A DNA stretch of 64,000 bases. Source: Parabacteroides gordonii MS-1 = DSM 23371 (GTDB lineage: Bacteria > Bacteroidota > Bacteroidia > Bacteroidales > Tannerellaceae). The DNA is taken from NCBI RefSeq assembly GCF_000969825.1, contig NZ_KQ033919.1, positions 1,244,419 through 1,308,418 on the forward strand, written 5' to 3'. A model generated the notes under the pieces. That model worked only from the letters and a program-made list of their open reading frames with translations. It did not search any database and was not told the DNA's origin. Shown here piece by piece: positions 48,923-58,758 of the stretch (position 1 is its first letter; each line of letters starts with the position of its first letter). The position numbers and the translations under genes are program-made.

Positions 48923-50209
48923 TCAGATGCCGAATGCTTCTTTCACTTTATCTACATAATCCAGTTTTTCCCAGGTAAACAACTCAACTTCGCAGATGGT
49001 TGGTTTCGGGTTATAACGGGAGGTAAATGTTTTTGTTACTACTTCCGGCTTACGTCCCATGTGTCCGTAAGAGGCTGTTTCCAGATAGATCGGGTTACGT
49101 AACTTCAGACGCTCTTCGATCGCTTTCGGACGCATATCGAAAATATCCCAGATCTTTTCTGCGATCTCGCCATCCGTCATCTTCACATTCGAACGACCGA
49201 ATGTGTTTACAAAGATGTTCATCGGTTTAGCTACGCCGATCGCATAAGAAACCTGTACCAGCATTTCATCTGCAACACCGGCAGCTACCAGGTTCTTTGC
49301 AATATGACGAGCTGCATAAGCGGCTGAACGGTCTACTTTCGAGGGGTCTTTACCGGAGAAAGCACCACCACCGTGTGCACCCTTACCACCATAAGTATCT
49401 ACAATGATCTTACGGCCAGTCAGACCGGTATCGCCATGAGGGCCACCGATCACGAACTTTCCGGTCGGATTTACATGATAAATGATGTCATCGTTAAACA
49501 ATGCCTGTACATGAGCCGGATACTGTGCTTTTACACGAGGTACGAGGATATTCTTTACATCAGCTGCAATCTTTTTCTGCATGGCGATATCAGCCTCTTC
49601 CTGGCTGATGCCCTTCGGGCCGATAAATTCGTCATGCTGGGTAGATACAACGATCGTATCGATGCGTAACGGTTTACCATTATCATCGTATTCAATAGTA
49701 ACCTGGCTCTTTGCATCCGGACGGAGATAAGGCATCAGGTCATTTTCATTCTTACGAATTCCAGCCAGTTCCCACAACAAACTATGTGAAAGATCCAGAG
49801 CCAGAGGCATGTAATTTTCAGTTTCATTTGTAGCATAGCCAAACATCATACCCTGGTCGCCGGCACCCTGGTTATAAGGGTCTTCGCGTTCAACACCACG
49901 GTTAATGTCGCCACTCTGTTCGTGGATAGAAGAGAACACACCGCATGATTTCGCTTCAAACTGGTATTCACTCTTTGTGTAACCAATCTTTTCGATCACG
50001 CTACGTGCTACGTCCTGCACATCTACATAAGCACTTGATTTAACTTCTCCAGCCAAGACAACCTGTCCGGTTGTAACAAGGGTTTCGCAAGCAACTTTCG
50101 AGTTCTTGTCGTAAGCAAGAAACTCATCCAGCAAAGCATCCGATATCTGATCGGCTACTTTATCGGGGTGCCCTTCGGACACCGATTCGGAGGTGAATAA
50201 ATAACTCAT
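48923..50209 (-). CDS. metK: S-adenosylmethionine synthetase
   Basis: The 428-residue enzyme makes S-adenosylmethionine from methionine and ATP. The signatures are present: [16 protein letters not shown] near the N-terminus, [12 protein letters not shown] in the middle, and [20 protein letters not shown] followed by [19 protein letters not shown]. It is longer than E. coli MetK (384 residues), as in other Bacteroidetes. A leader of nearly 200 bases separates the predicted promoter from the ATG; I did not find a recognisable SAM riboswitch in it. Confidence 0.95.
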   Translation of the reverse strand: MSYLFTSESVSEGHPDKVADQISDALLDEFLAYDKNSKVACETLVTTGQVVLAGEVKSSAYVDVQDVARSVIEKIGYTKSEYQFEAKSCGVFSSIHEQSGDINRGVEREDPYNQGAGDQGMMFGYATNETENYMPLALDLSHSLLWELAGIRKNENDLMPYLRPDAKSQVTIEYDDNGKPLRIDTIVVSTQHDEFIGPKGISQEEADIAMQKKIAADVKNILVPRVKAQYPAHVQALFNDDIIYHVNPTGKFVIGGPHGDTGLTGRKIIVDTYGGKGAHGGGAFSGKDPSKVDRSAAYAARHIAKNLVAAGVADEMLVQVSYAIGVAKPMNIFVNTFGRSNVKMTDGEIAEKIWDIFDMRPKAIEERLKLRNPIYLETASYGHMGRKPEVVTKTFTSRYNPKPTICEVELFTWEKLDYVDKVKEAFGI

Positions 50210-50407
50210 TACTTTTAAATTAGTTGACAGGTGACAAGTGACAGTTATAAAAACTATAAACCGGAACCTGATACTGACAATTGATTATTAATAACGAATT
50301 GATAACGGAAGGATCATGTATGCCGAACGGCTAAGAAAAGTATCTTGTTTTTAGCATTTTTTCCTGTGGTTGCAAGCAATACAAATCTATCCACATCAAT
50401 TCGGTTG

Positions 50408-50436
50408 CAAAGATAAGAATTTATTGACAATTCAAA
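50408..50436 (-). promoter_or_regulatory. Predicted metK promoter
   Basis: The -7 box is TATCTTTG (50415-50408 on the minus strand). A TTTG box (50436-50433) lies 17 bases upstream, slightly short spacing. This predicts a metK leader of about 190 bases. Confidence 0.5.
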
Positions 50437-50451
50437 ATTGAAAATTGAAAA

Positions 50452-50643
50452 TTATTTTTTCTTCTTGGTGTTACGAAGTGCCTTTTTGTACTTATACTCA
50501 GCCTTCATTTTGGCAGAGCCTGATTTGTGAGTACCTTTCAGAAAATCAGAGTATTTGATTTTCTTTTCTCCGGCATTTTCATCACTGGCCTTTTTCTTGA
50601 AGACCATACCACCACCCGTCAGGATTTTTTCTATATCGTTCAT
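50452..50643 (-). CDS. Small lysine-rich protein
   Basis: The 63-residue product, MNDIEKILTGGGMVFKKKAS to NTKKKK, is strongly basic (about a third Lys) with no membrane segment. It follows folK by 55 bp on the same strand and is the last gene of the ftsX-folK run. Size and charge suggest a nucleic-acid or ribosome-associated protein, but I recognise no family. A hairpin (50681-50700) covers the folK stop just upstream. Confidence 0.55.
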   Translation of the reverse strand: MNDIEKILTGGGMVFKKKASDENAGEKKIKYSDFLKGTHKSGSAKMKAEYKYKKALRNTKKKK

Positions 50644-50698
50644 TGTTTTATCTTTATTTGATGTTTAAAAAACAGCTGGAAAGCACAAAATGTTGTGC

Positions 50699-51148
50699 TT
50701 ACATGAGAGAGACCACAGGCTTTTTGAATACCGGATGGATCACATTCGGAGCAATCTCAGCCAGTGGTTCCATTACAAACTGACGCTCATGCATCAACGG
50801 ATGCGGTAAGGTCAGCTCAGGAGTCTGTAAAATAAGATCGTCATACAGCAAAATATCGATATCGATAATACGGTCGTGATATGCCCCGTTGCTCTTCTGC
50901 GTACGTCCCATCTCCAATTCGATCTCTTGGGTTGCCTTCAGTAATTCCAACGGCGGCAAACCTGTTTCCAGCTGCAAGGCTGCATTCAGGAATGTATTGT
51001 CAGACTGAAATCCCCAAGGCTCCGTTTCGTAAAAACCGGAAAGGGCGAGAACGTCTCCCACCCTTTCGGCTAACAGCGCTGCGGCTGTTATCATATTCCG
51101 TCTTTTATTTCCTATATTCGTACCTAAAGCAAGGTATGCAATAGCCAT
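50699..51148 (-). CDS. folK: 2-amino-4-hydroxy-6-hydroxymethyldihydropteridine pyrophosphokinase
   Basis: The 149-residue enzyme (HPPK) transfers pyrophosphate from ATP to the pterin in folate synthesis. The family pattern is clear: YLALGTNIGNKRRNM, SGFYETEPWGF, and the signature DRIIDIDILLYDD followed by LTLPHPLMHERQFVMEPL. It is 11 bp after queA in an operon with truB and uppP. Confidence 0.94.
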   Translation of the reverse strand: MAIAYLALGTNIGNKRRNMITAAALLAERVGDVLALSGFYETEPWGFQSDNTFLNAALQLETGLPPLELLKATQEIELEMGRTQKSNGAYHDRIIDIDILLYDDLILQTPELTLPHPLMHERQFVMEPLAEIAPNVIHPVFKKPVVSLM

Positions 51149-51159
51149 AATCTACGTTT

Positions 51160-52209
51160 TTATAAGATCAGCATAGCGTCACCGTAAGCACCGAAACGGT
51201 ACTTTTCCTTCAATGCCACTTCGTAAGCATCCATGATCAGATCATAACCGCCGAATGAAGCAGTCATCATCAGAAGAGTAGACAAAGGCATATGGAAGTT
51301 TGTGATCATACTGGTTGCCACACTGAAATCATACGGCGGGAAAATGAACTTATTCGTCCATCCTTCGAATTCTTTCAAGTGTCCGTCCGTACTTACTGCC
51401 GTTTCAATAGCACGCATCACAGAAGTACCCACGGCACAGATCTGACGTCCGTCGTCTTTACCTTTGTTTACGATATCGACAACATCCCCGTTTACGATCA
51501 TCTGTTCCGAGTCCATCTTATGTTTGGTCAGGTCTTCCACGTCGATTTCACGGAAATTACCCAGTCCGGAATGAACTGTCAGGAAAGCGAAGCGACAATC
51601 CTTAATTTCCAGACGTTTCATCAGCTCGCGGCTGAAGTGCAGACCGGCAGCAGGAGCAACAACAGCACCTTCTTCCGTAGCAAATATGTTCTGATAACGA
51701 TCTTCGTCATCCGGTTCAACCGGACGGTCGATATATTTAGGCAGCGGGGTTTCACCCAATGCATATAATGCTTTTTTAAACTCGTCATGGTTTCCGTCAT
51801 ACAGGAAACGCAATGTACGGCCACGTGAAGTAGTATTGTCAATTACTTCAGCAACCATCGAGTCATCTTCTCCGAAATAAAGCTTGTTACCGATACGGAT
51901 CTTACGGGCCGGATCAACCAGTACATCCCAAAGACGCAGGTCTTCATTCAGTTCACGCAGCAAAAACACTTCAATACGTGCACCAGTCTTTTCCTTGTTA
52001 CCGTATAAACGGGCAGGGAATACCTTTGTGTTATTGAAGATGAACACATCTTTTTCTCCAAAATAGTCCAACAGGTCTTTAAATACTTTGTGCTCAATTT
52101 CTCCGGTGTTACGATTAACAACCATCATGCGGGACTCATCTCTGTTCTTTGCAGGATGAAGAGCGATCAAATCCTCCGGTAAATTAAATTTGAATTTAGA
52201 TAGCTTCAT
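51160..52209 (-). CDS. queA: S-adenosylmethionine:tRNA ribosyltransferase-isomerase
   Basis: The 349-residue enzyme adds the epoxyqueuosine ring precursor to tRNA, transferring ribose from SAM. It opens [20 protein letters not shown] and carries [31 protein letters not shown] [18 protein letters not shown], and the late motif [18 protein letters not shown]. It lies 32 bp after truB, another tRNA modification gene, in the same operon. Confidence 0.95.
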   Translation of the reverse strand: MKLSKFKFNLPEDLIALHPAKNRDESRMMVVNRNTGEIEHKVFKDLLDYFGEKDVFIFNNTKVFPARLYGNKEKTGARIEVFLLRELNEDLRLWDVLVDPARKIRIGNKLYFGEDDSMVAEVIDNTTSRGRTLRFLYDGNHDEFKKALYALGETPLPKYIDRPVEPDDEDRYQNIFATEEGAVVAPAAGLHFSRELMKRLEIKDCRFAFLTVHSGLGNFREIDVEDLTKHKMDSEQMIVNGDVVDIVNKGKDDGRQICAVGTSVMRAIETAVSTDGHLKEFEGWTNKFIFPPYDFSVATSMITNFHMPLSTLLMMTASFGGYDLIMDAYEVALKEKYRFGAYGDAMLIL

Positions 52210-52241
52210 AATGTTACTTTATTTATTTTCTTTCATTTTTA

Positions 52242-52973
52242 TCATTTGTCAGAGGATACTGCTTCAACTTCACCAGCCGGACAGTCCCCCACCGCTTCCT
52301 CCAGAAAAGCATCGATATCTTCCGGATTCATGCATTTATCCAATGTTATATCTCCGATCCGGGTACGTTCCAACCCGATCAGATGAGCTCCCGAATGTAA
52401 GGCTACACCGATATCACGGGCCAATGCACGGATATAAGTACCTTTACTACATACCACGCGGATCTTAATGACCGGCAGGTTACATTCCAGCAACTCCATT
52501 TCGTCGATCACCAGTGTCTTCGACTTCAACTCCACTTCTTCACCCTTACGCGCCAGTTCATAAGCACGCTTCCCATCGACTTTACAAGCAGAAAAAACCG
52601 GGGGGATCTGCTGAATAGTACCTACAAACGAGCTCAGCACCTCTTCCACCATCTCCCGGGTTATATGTTCTGTCGGATATACAGCATCCACTTCCTTCTC
52701 CAGATCGAAAGAAGGCGTCGTTTCACCCAGTTTCAGCGTAGCAACGTATTCTTTAGTCTGATACTGGAACTCATCGATCCTTTTTGTTGCCTTGCCGGTA
52801 CAAACGATCATTACCCCGGTAGCCAACGGATCAAGCGTCCCTGCATGTCCGACCTTTATCTTTTTTACTTTTAGTTTCCGCGACAACTTATACCGGAACT
52901 TGTTTACCAGATCGAACGAAGTCCACGTCAGCGGCTTGTTAAAATATAAAACCTCTCCTGCTATAAAATCCAT
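52242..52973 (-). CDS. truB: tRNA pseudouridine(55) synthase
   Basis: The 243-residue enzyme makes pseudouridine 55 in the T-loop of tRNAs. The catalytic aspartate is D48 in GHAGTLDPLATGVMIV. Further motifs are FVGTIQQIPPVFSACKVDGKRAYELAR and SKGTYIRALARDIG. The C-terminus is short and acidic, without the PUA domain of E. coli TruB. It follows uppP by 6 bp. Confidence 0.94.
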   Translation of the reverse strand: MDFIAGEVLYFNKPLTWTSFDLVNKFRYKLSRKLKVKKIKVGHAGTLDPLATGVMIVCTGKATKRIDEFQYQTKEYVATLKLGETTPSFDLEKEVDAVYPTEHITREMVEEVLSSFVGTIQQIPPVFSACKVDGKRAYELARKGEEVELKSKTLVIDEMELLECNLPVIKIRVVCSKGTYIRALARDIGVALHSGAHLIGLERTRIGDITLDKCMNPEDIDAFLEEAVGDCPAGEVEAVSSDK

Positions 52974-52979
52974 TCTATA

Positions 52980-53780
52980 TTACTTCATCAATGTACATGC
53001 AATAGTAACCAAACCGGCTATTGCACAATAAATAGCAAAGTAGATCAACTTTCCTTTTTTCACAATATTGATCATCCACTTACAAGCCAGACAACCGGAA
53101 AGGAAAGCAGCTACAAAACCAACGACCAGCGAAAGTGTCGGAATATCTCCGGCAATATCTTCGCCCTTCACCAACTTCAGTATATCCAGCAAGGCTTCTC
53201 CCAAAATCGGAGGGATCACCATCAGGAAGGAGAACTGAGCCAGTTTCGCCTTATTATTACCCAATAACAAACCGGTAGCAATCGTTGTTCCTGAACGTGA
53301 AAGTCCGGGTAAGACCGCACAAGCCTGTGACAAACCGATAATAAAGGCATCTTTCATCGAAATATTCTCTTTCTGACGGGGTTTTGCATAATAAGAGAAT
53401 GCCAGCAACGCCGCCGTCACCAGCAACATACAACCGACAATAAGCAATCCCGAGCCAAAAATAGCTTCGACCGTATCTTTAAAAAACACTCCGACAATAC
53501 CGATCGGTATCATCGAGATCAGGATATTGATCGCATAACGTGTTTCGCTATTCATCTCAAATTTGAACAACCCGCGGAATATCCATTCGATCTCTTTCCA
53601 GAGTATAACTAATGTACTAAACACCGTAGCCACATGGACTACGATCGTAAATGCCAGATTCTCTTCTCCTTCAATACCAAACAGAGCCGATCCGATTGCC
53701 AGATGACCGCTGCTGCTTACAGGAAGATACTCTGTCAGTCCCTGTACGATTCCCAGCACTAAGGCTTCTAACCAACTCAT
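52980..53780 (-). CDS. uppP: Undecaprenyl-diphosphatase
   Basis: The 266-residue membrane enzyme (BacA type) regenerates undecaprenyl phosphate for cell-wall and surface glycan synthesis. Both active-site regions are intact: [16 protein letters not shown] near the N-terminus and [18 protein letters not shown] in the middle. About eight membrane segments are visible. The ATG overlaps the stop of the DUF3098 gene (ATGA), so translation is coupled. Confidence 0.94.
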   Translation of the reverse strand: MSWLEALVLGIVQGLTEYLPVSSSGHLAIGSALFGIEGEENLAFTIVVHVATVFSTLVILWKEIEWIFRGLFKFEMNSETRYAINILISMIPIGIVGVFFKDTVEAIFGSGLLIVGCMLLVTAALLAFSYYAKPRQKENISMKDAFIIGLSQACAVLPGLSRSGTTIATGLLLGNNKAKLAQFSFLMVIPPILGEALLDILKLVKGEDIAGDIPTLSLVVGFVAAFLSGCLACKWMINIVKKGKLIYFAIYCAIAGLVTIACTLMK

Positions 53781-54019
53781 TCAGCTACTTCTTTGCCTTT
53801 ACTGTTCTTCAGGATTCCTACAATCATCAGACCGAAACCGATCACAGTTACCACCGGTGCAACAACAATACGACGAGTACTGAATATTTCCGGATTAAAA
53901 CTGGTTGTATCGCCTGATCCACCACCACTCATCAACACAAAACCAATAATGATTACTGCTACCGCAGCTGCAATCAGGATAAAATTTTCTTTACCGAATG
54001 CAAAATCTCTTTTAGCCAT
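53777..54019 (-). CDS. DUF3098 small membrane protein
   Basis: The 80-residue product has two membrane segments (about 13-31 and 52-68). It shows the family sequence [20 protein letters not shown] and [19 protein letters not shown] that I associate with DUF3098, found between ftsX and uppP in Bacteroidetes. Function is unknown. It follows ftsX by 15 bp and overlaps uppP by four bases. Confidence 0.82.
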   Translation of the reverse strand: MAKRDFAFGKENFILIAAAVAVIIIGFVLMSGGGSGDTTSFNPEIFSTRRIVVAPVVTVIGFGLMIVGILKNSKGKEVAE

Positions 54020-54034
54020 CTCTCTTTGTTTATT

Positions 54035-54913
54035 TTAGATATAATACAACTTATCAACACCCATACGGAGGTACTTGTTTACAGCAAAAATGGTAGCCGT
54101 AATCGACAGCAAGATCCCCAACAGGAATACAGCCGCATAAACCACCAGTAAAGCCTTCATATCCAATAATTGAATAAAGCCGTCCAATTCGTGTTGTAAA
54201 TAATATAACGAACCGGTCAGCATCAATATTGCAAGGATAGAGGCAAAAATACCACTTACCACATTATAACGGACAAAAGGCCGGCGTATAAAACCGGAAG
54301 TCGCCCCTACCAATTTCATGGTATGGATCAAAAAACGTTTGGAATAGATCAATAACCGGATCGTATTACTGATCAGTACAAATGATATGGCCATCAACAT
54401 AACAGCCAGCGTAAGCAATATAATACTTACACGTTTCATATTATCATTCACCATCTGCATCATATCCTTACGATATAGCAAGTCGGAAACAGAAGTATAT
54501 GTTTTAATTTTTTTCTCGATGTGCTGCAAGCTGTCCGGGTTTGCATATTCGGAATGCAGTTTTACTTCGATTGAGGCTTGCAGAGGATTAAAGCCCAGGA
54601 ATGTTTCAGGGTTCTCTCCCAATTCTTCTTCCAGTTCTTTTGCCGCTTGTTCTTTAGATATATATTCGGTAGATTTGATAAAGGGAAGCGCATCCAGGCT
54701 TTTCTGCATTTTCTTAATGTCAGCCTCTTTCTGGTTATCCTTTAATACAATTGAAAATGAAATGTTCTCCTTGACATAGACCGATAACTTATTCCCCAGC
54801 AACCCCATCAGTAAAATCAAGCCCAGCAGAAAGAGCACCAGAGCAATACTGATAATAGACGTAAGACGAGAATTAAAGAAAGAAACCGAGCTAACCTTAT
54901 TATTTTCAGCCAT
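54035..54913 (-). CDS. ftsX: Cell division permease-like protein FtsX
   Basis: The 292-residue protein has the FtsX layout: a first membrane segment (about 18-40), a periplasmic domain with the typical IKSTEYISKEQAAKELEEEL, and three further membrane segments in the C-terminal half (IILLTLAVMLMAISFVLISN, FASILAILMLTGSLYYL, AAVFLLGILLSITATIFAV). With FtsE it signals to peptidoglycan hydrolases during division. The ftsE gene is not adjacent here. It is the first gene of the operon running through uppP, truB, queA and folK. An interrupted hairpin lies in its leader (54940-54977). Confidence 0.9.
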   Translation of the reverse strand: MAENNKVSSVSFFNSRLTSIISIALVLFLLGLILLMGLLGNKLSVYVKENISFSIVLKDNQKEADIKKMQKSLDALPFIKSTEYISKEQAAKELEEELGENPETFLGFNPLQASIEVKLHSEYANPDSLQHIEKKIKTYTSVSDLLYRKDMMQMVNDNMKRVSIILLTLAVMLMAISFVLISNTIRLLIYSKRFLIHTMKLVGATSGFIRRPFVRYNVVSGIFASILAILMLTGSLYYLQHELDGFIQLLDMKALLVVYAAVFLLGILLSITATIFAVNKYLRMGVDKLYYI

Positions 54914-55062
54914 CAGACGTAACCTTATTATTATTCAACAAATTGAGGAGATATGTACAGAGCACATACCTCCCAATTTTTCTGCAAAAGAACGAATAAA
55001 TTGTGAGACAGTCAGCAGATTACAATTATTTAACTATATCAGGATCTGCCGATTCACCCAAA

Positions 55063-56433
55063 TCATTCTATCGTTTCGCCAAACAAAGTAGCGGAAGAAG
55101 CACGGGTGATCCGTACTTTTACAAACTGACCGACTTTATAATTCTTCTTATCGAAGATAACGACTTTGTTCTGGCTGGTGCGCCCGAATAACTGCTCGCG
55201 AGAACGTTTGGAAAAGCCCTCCACCAGCACTTCAAACTCTTTACCGACATCCCGCAGGTTACTCTCTTCGGATAACTGGTTCTGCAGATCGATCATTCCC
55301 TGCAAACGACGTACTTTTTCTTCTTCCTCAACTGTATCGGGAAGATGCTTGGCTGCGTAAGTGCCCGGACGTTCAGAATATTTGAAAAGGAAAGCGGCAT
55401 CATATCTCACTTCACGCATCAATGAAAGTGTTTCCTGATAGTCTTCTTCCGTTTCGGAATGGAAACCACAAAACAGGTCGGTAGCGATAGATGCTTCAGG
55501 AACGATACGGCGGATAGCGGCAATGCGATCCAGATACCACTCGCGGGTATATTTACGATTCATGACTTTCAATATTTTCGAACTACCTGATTGTGCCGGA
55601 AGATGGATATACTTACATATATTATTATGTGCAGCAATCACACGGAGTGTATCGTCACTCATATCTTTCGGGTGAGAGGTTACAAAACGGATGCGCATAT
55701 CCGGAGCTTCCAGTGCGACACGTTCCAACAACATCGGGAAAGTAACCGTTTCCCCCTCCTTTTCAAAAGCATACGAATTTACATTCTGCCCCAACAGGGT
55801 CACTTCCTTATACCCTTGATCACGCATGTCCCGTATCTCATTCAGGATACTTTCCACATCGCGGCTGCGTTCGCGACCACGCGTATAAGGAACGATACAA
55901 TAGGTACAAAAATTATTGCACCCGCGCATAATCGACACGAAACCGGAGATATGCACGCCTCCCAACTTCAAAGGGATCACATCCTTATAAGTCTCCTGCG
56001 TAGACAACTCCACGTTGATTGCTTTTTCTCCATGCTCGACTGCTCCCACCAGGTTAGGCAGATCCATATAGGAATCAGGCCCAACTACCAGATCGGCGTG
56101 ATGCACGTTGATCAACTCCTCCTTCACCCGTTCGGCCATACATCCCAGTACGCCCACGATCAGTGACTTTTTTTTCCGTTTCAACGATTGGAAATACTGA
56201 AGCCGTCCGTAAATTTTCTGCTCCGCGTTATCACGAACCGAGCAGGTATTTACAAAGACTGCATCCGCCTCTTCGATCTTGTCGGTCATGGCATATCCAT
56301 CCATCTTCATAATGGAAGCCACCACTTCACTGTCCGCTACATTCATCTGACATCCGTAAGTCTCAATGAACAATTTCTTCTCCTCATTTCCGGCAGCAGA
56401 TTTTAAGTCTGCGCCACTTTCCTGATTCGTCAT
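55063..56433 (-). CDS. miaB: tRNA-2-methylthio-N6-dimethylallyladenosine synthase
   Basis: The radical-SAM enzyme adds a methylthio group to i6A37 in tRNAs. I chose the ATG at 56433 (MTNQESGADLKSAAGNEEK), giving 456 residues; the longer frame to 56514 has an unrelated N-terminus. Visible parts are the UPF0004 domain (FIETYGCQMNVADSEVV), the radical-SAM cluster CNNFCTYCIVPYTRGRERSR, and a C-terminal TRAM domain (VLVEGFSKRSREQLFGRT). It is divergent from the small membrane-protein gene at 56685. Confidence 0.94.
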   Translation of the reverse strand: MTNQESGADLKSAAGNEEKKLFIETYGCQMNVADSEVVASIMKMDGYAMTDKIEEADAVFVNTCSVRDNAEQKIYGRLQYFQSLKRKKKSLIVGVLGCMAERVKEELINVHHADLVVGPDSYMDLPNLVGAVEHGEKAINVELSTQETYKDVIPLKLGGVHISGFVSIMRGCNNFCTYCIVPYTRGRERSRDVESILNEIRDMRDQGYKEVTLLGQNVNSYAFEKEGETVTFPMLLERVALEAPDMRIRFVTSHPKDMSDDTLRVIAAHNNICKYIHLPAQSGSSKILKVMNRKYTREWYLDRIAAIRRIVPEASIATDLFCGFHSETEEDYQETLSLMREVRYDAAFLFKYSERPGTYAAKHLPDTVEEEEKVRRLQGMIDLQNQLSEESNLRDVGKEFEVLVEGFSKRSREQLFGRTSQNKVVIFDKKNYKVGQFVKVRITRASSATLFGETIE

Positions 56434-56491
56434 TTTGTTACCGTTAATAAAATTTAAATACACGTATTCTATAAAAATAAACCGCCAAAGG

Positions 56492-56523
56492 CTTGCACAG
56501 TTCAAATTCGACAATTATATTTG
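56492..56523 (+). promoter_or_regulatory. Plus-strand promoter upstream of a hairpin
   Basis: CTTG (56492-56495), 20 bases, then TATATTTG (56516-56523). Transcription from about 56530 would reach the hairpin at 56572-56601 within 75 bases, well before the next gene. Confidence 0.55.
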
Positions 56524-56571
56524 CATACGAAAAACGTAAATTTTTTCATAGTTAAGGTTTTGGTTAAATCG

Positions 56572-56601
56572 AATAAGGGTGGCTGTGAAGTTACCCTTAT
56601 T
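56572..56601 (+). terminator. Leader hairpin, possible attenuator or sRNA terminator
   Basis: AATAAGGGT (56572-56580) and ACCCTTATT (56593-56601) form a perfect 9-bp stem with a 12-base loop, followed by T-rich sequence (TTTACTTTTAT begins at 56600). Confidence 0.5.
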
Positions 56602-56631
56602 TACTTTTATACCCTTTATAATTCTTTCCTC

Positions 56632-56662
56632 TTTCACTATTCAATAATTCTTCGTACATTTG
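56632..56662 (+). promoter_or_regulatory. Promoter of the small membrane-protein gene
   Basis: TTTC (56632-56635) and TACATTTG (56655-56662) are separated by 19 bases. The -7 box matches the consensus, and the ATG at 56685 follows 22 bases later. Confidence 0.6.
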
Positions 56663-56684
56663 GAGTGCAAAAATAATCAAAGTT

Positions 56685-57122
56685 ATGGATAACCTGGGTG
56701 ATTGGATATATATTGTTTTCCTGGTAGTTGCAGCATTGAGCGGTTTATTCAGTTCAAAGAACAAGAAAAAACGTCCGACTCAGGTGTTGGGACAACCCGA
56801 ATACGATTCAACACAAGAGGAGCAGACTCCCTCTGGCAAAGGCTTTTGGGAAATTCTCGAAGAGGTTACCACCGAACGCCCCAAACCCAAAAGCATAACG
56901 AAAACGCTTCCCGACAAGAAAAAAAATAAAAAAGAGATACAACATCCTAATCCTTTCCTGACAGCCGAGCAGGAAATCCGTCAATCAAAAATAAGTTCGT
57001 CCCGGCCAATGAATTTCCCGACCGAAGATGAACACTCTCTTTTAGAGGATATTGAGTTCAATAACGCCGAAGAGTTAAGAAAAGCTGTTATTTACTCAGA
57101 AATACTTAACCGCAAGTATTAA
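56685..57122 (+). CDS. Conserved membrane-anchored protein of unknown function
   Basis: The 145-residue product has one N-terminal membrane segment (about residues 7-23, WIYIVFLVVAALSGLF), then a basic, polar cytoplasmic part rich in Lys, Pro and Gln, and an acidic C-terminus (EDIEFNNAEELRKAVIYSEIL). I recognise no named domain. It has its own promoter and lies 78 bp before the CoA-transferase gene on the same strand. Coding status is supported by composition and frame length. Confidence 0.68.
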   Translation: MDNLGDWIYIVFLVVAALSGLFSSKNKKKRPTQVLGQPEYDSTQEEQTPSGKGFWEILEEVTTERPKPKSITKTLPDKKKNKKEIQHPNPFLTAEQEIRQSKISSSRPMNFPTEDEHSLLEDIEFNNAEELRKAVIYSEILNRKY

Positions 57123-57139
57123 TCTACATTCTTTTTTAA

Positions 57140-57147
57140 TACCTTTG
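57140..57147 (+). promoter_or_regulatory. -7 promoter element of the CoA-transferase gene
   Basis: TACCTTTG matches TAnnTTTG and lies 53 bases before the ATG. A -33 box is not clear. Confidence 0.5.
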
Positions 57148-57200
57148 CAGCCGTTTAGCTGACCAATAAGTATTTATCTAATATAAAACAGTATAATATC

Positions 57201-58697
57201 ATGGCTTTAAAATTCATTACAGCTGAAGAAGCTGCTTCGTTCGTTCATCACAACGACAACGTTGGATTCAGTGGTTTTACACCAGCCGGATGCCCGAAGG
57301 TTGTTCCGGGTGCCATTGCTAAAAAAGCGATGGAAGAACACGAAAAAGGTAATCCTTTTCAGATCGGTATGTTTACGGGAGCTTCCACCGGTGATAAACT
57401 GGATGGCGAACTAGCTCGCGCCAATGCTATTAAATTCCGTACACCGTATCAATCCAACAAAGATCTGCGCGCATTGCTGAATGCTCACGGAGCACAGTAT
57501 TTCGATATGCACCTGTCTGAGTTGGCACAGGACTTGCGTTATGGTTTTCTGGGAAAGATCGATGTAGCGATCGTTGAAGCTGCCGATGTAACCGAAGACG
57601 GTGAAATCATCCCTACCAGTGGTGTGGGTATCGTTCCTACCGTTTGCCGTATGGCCGACCGCATCATCATCGAGTTGAACAGCAGACATCCGAAAGAAAT
57701 TCGCGGTATGCACGATATCTACGAGCCTGCCGATCCTCCTTACCGTCGCGAAATCCCTGTATATACTCCGTCCGACCGTATCGGTACTCCTTATATTAAA
57801 GTAGATCCGGCTAAAATCGTCGGTATCGTAAAGACTGAAGAACCGAATGAAGGCGGTAAGTTCTCTCCGCTGGATGACGTAACGATGGCTATCGGTAAGA
57901 ATGTTGCCGACTTCCTGGTAAGTGAAATCAAAGCAGGTCGTCTGCCGAAAGAATTCGTTCCCCTGCAAAGCGGTGTAGGTAATGTAGCCAACGCTGTTTT
58001 GGGTTGCATGGGTGCAAATAAAGAAATTCCTGCATTCAATGTATATACGGAAGTTATTCAGGATGCAGTTATCAGCCTGATGAAAGAAGGTCGCGTGAAA
58101 TTCGCCAGTGGTTGTTCATTATCTGTAAGTAATGAAGTGATCCGTGAAATTTACGGCAACCTGGACTTCTTCAAAGATAAGATCCTTCTTCGTCCGCAGG
58201 AAATTTCCAACAACCCGGAAGTTGCCCGCCGTTTAGGACTGATCGCTATCAACACTGCTTTGGAAGCCGACATCTTCGGTAACATCAACTCTACACACGT
58301 ATCAGGAACAAGAATGATGAACGGTATCGGTGGTTCGGGCGACTTTACCCGTTCTGCGATGTTGTCGATCTTCACAACTCCTTCTACAGCAAAAGACGGA
58401 AAGATCAGTGCTTTCGTTCCAATGGTATCTCACCTGGATCATAGCGAACACTCTGTAAAGATCATCATCTCTGAATATGGTGTAGCCGACCTGCGCGGAA
58501 AATCTCCGATCGAACGTGCCAACTGCATCATCGACAATTGTGTTCATCCGGATTACCAGCCGTTGCTGAGAGAATATCTGGCAATGGGCGTAAAAGGCCA
58601 TACTCCGCAGAACCTGAAATGTTGCTTCGCATTCCACGAAGAACTGGCTACAAGCGGCGATATGCACAATGTAGACTGGAGCAAGTATAATAAGTAA
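57201..58697 (+). CDS. Acetyl-CoA hydrolase/succinyl-CoA:acetate CoA-transferase family enzyme
   Basis: The 498-residue protein belongs to class I CoA-transferases of the Ach1/Cat1/AarC group. The catalytic glutamate is E284 in NVYTEVIQDAV, and the CoA-binding regions GFSGFTPAGCPKVVP, LQSGVGNVANAVLG and GIGGSGDFTRSAM are intact. Such enzymes exchange CoA between acetate and succinate, which fits the acetate/succinate fermentation of gut Bacteroidales; the exact acceptor cannot be read from sequence. The gene has its own promoter-like element and a strong terminator. Confidence 0.9.
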   Translation: MALKFITAEEAASFVHHNDNVGFSGFTPAGCPKVVPGAIAKKAMEEHEKGNPFQIGMFTGASTGDKLDGELARANAIKFRTPYQSNKDLRALLNAHGAQYFDMHLSELAQDLRYGFLGKIDVAIVEAADVTEDGEIIPTSGVGIVPTVCRMADRIIIELNSRHPKEIRGMHDIYEPADPPYRREIPVYTPSDRIGTPYIKVDPAKIVGIVKTEEPNEGGKFSPLDDVTMAIGKNVADFLVSEIKAGRLPKEFVPLQSGVGNVANAVLGCMGANKEIPAFNVYTEVIQDAVISLMKEGRVKFASGCSLSVSNEVIREIYGNLDFFKDKILLRPQEISNNPEVARRLGLIAINTALEADIFGNINSTHVSGTRMMNGIGGSGDFTRSAMLSIFTTPSTAKDGKISAFVPMVSHLDHSEHSVKIIISEYGVADLRGKSPIERANCIIDNCVHPDYQPLLREYLAMGVKGHTPQNLKCCFAFHEELATSGDMHNVDWSKYNK

Positions 58698-58722
58698 GTT
58701 TGTTACTTTAAATAAAACAAAG

Positions 58723-58758
58723 GAGCCTGGAGTGATAATGAACACTCCAGGCTCTTTT
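58723..58758 (+). terminator. Terminator of the CoA-transferase gene
   Basis: GAGCCTGGAGTG (58723-58734) and CACTCCAGGCTC (58743-58754) form a perfect 12-bp stem with an 8-base loop, followed by TTTT. Confidence 0.9.

Noticed and set aside
50210-50407. SAM riboswitch in the metK leader
   Set aside because: The leader is long enough, but I could not recognise the conserved core of any known SAM riboswitch class; a covariance search would be needed.
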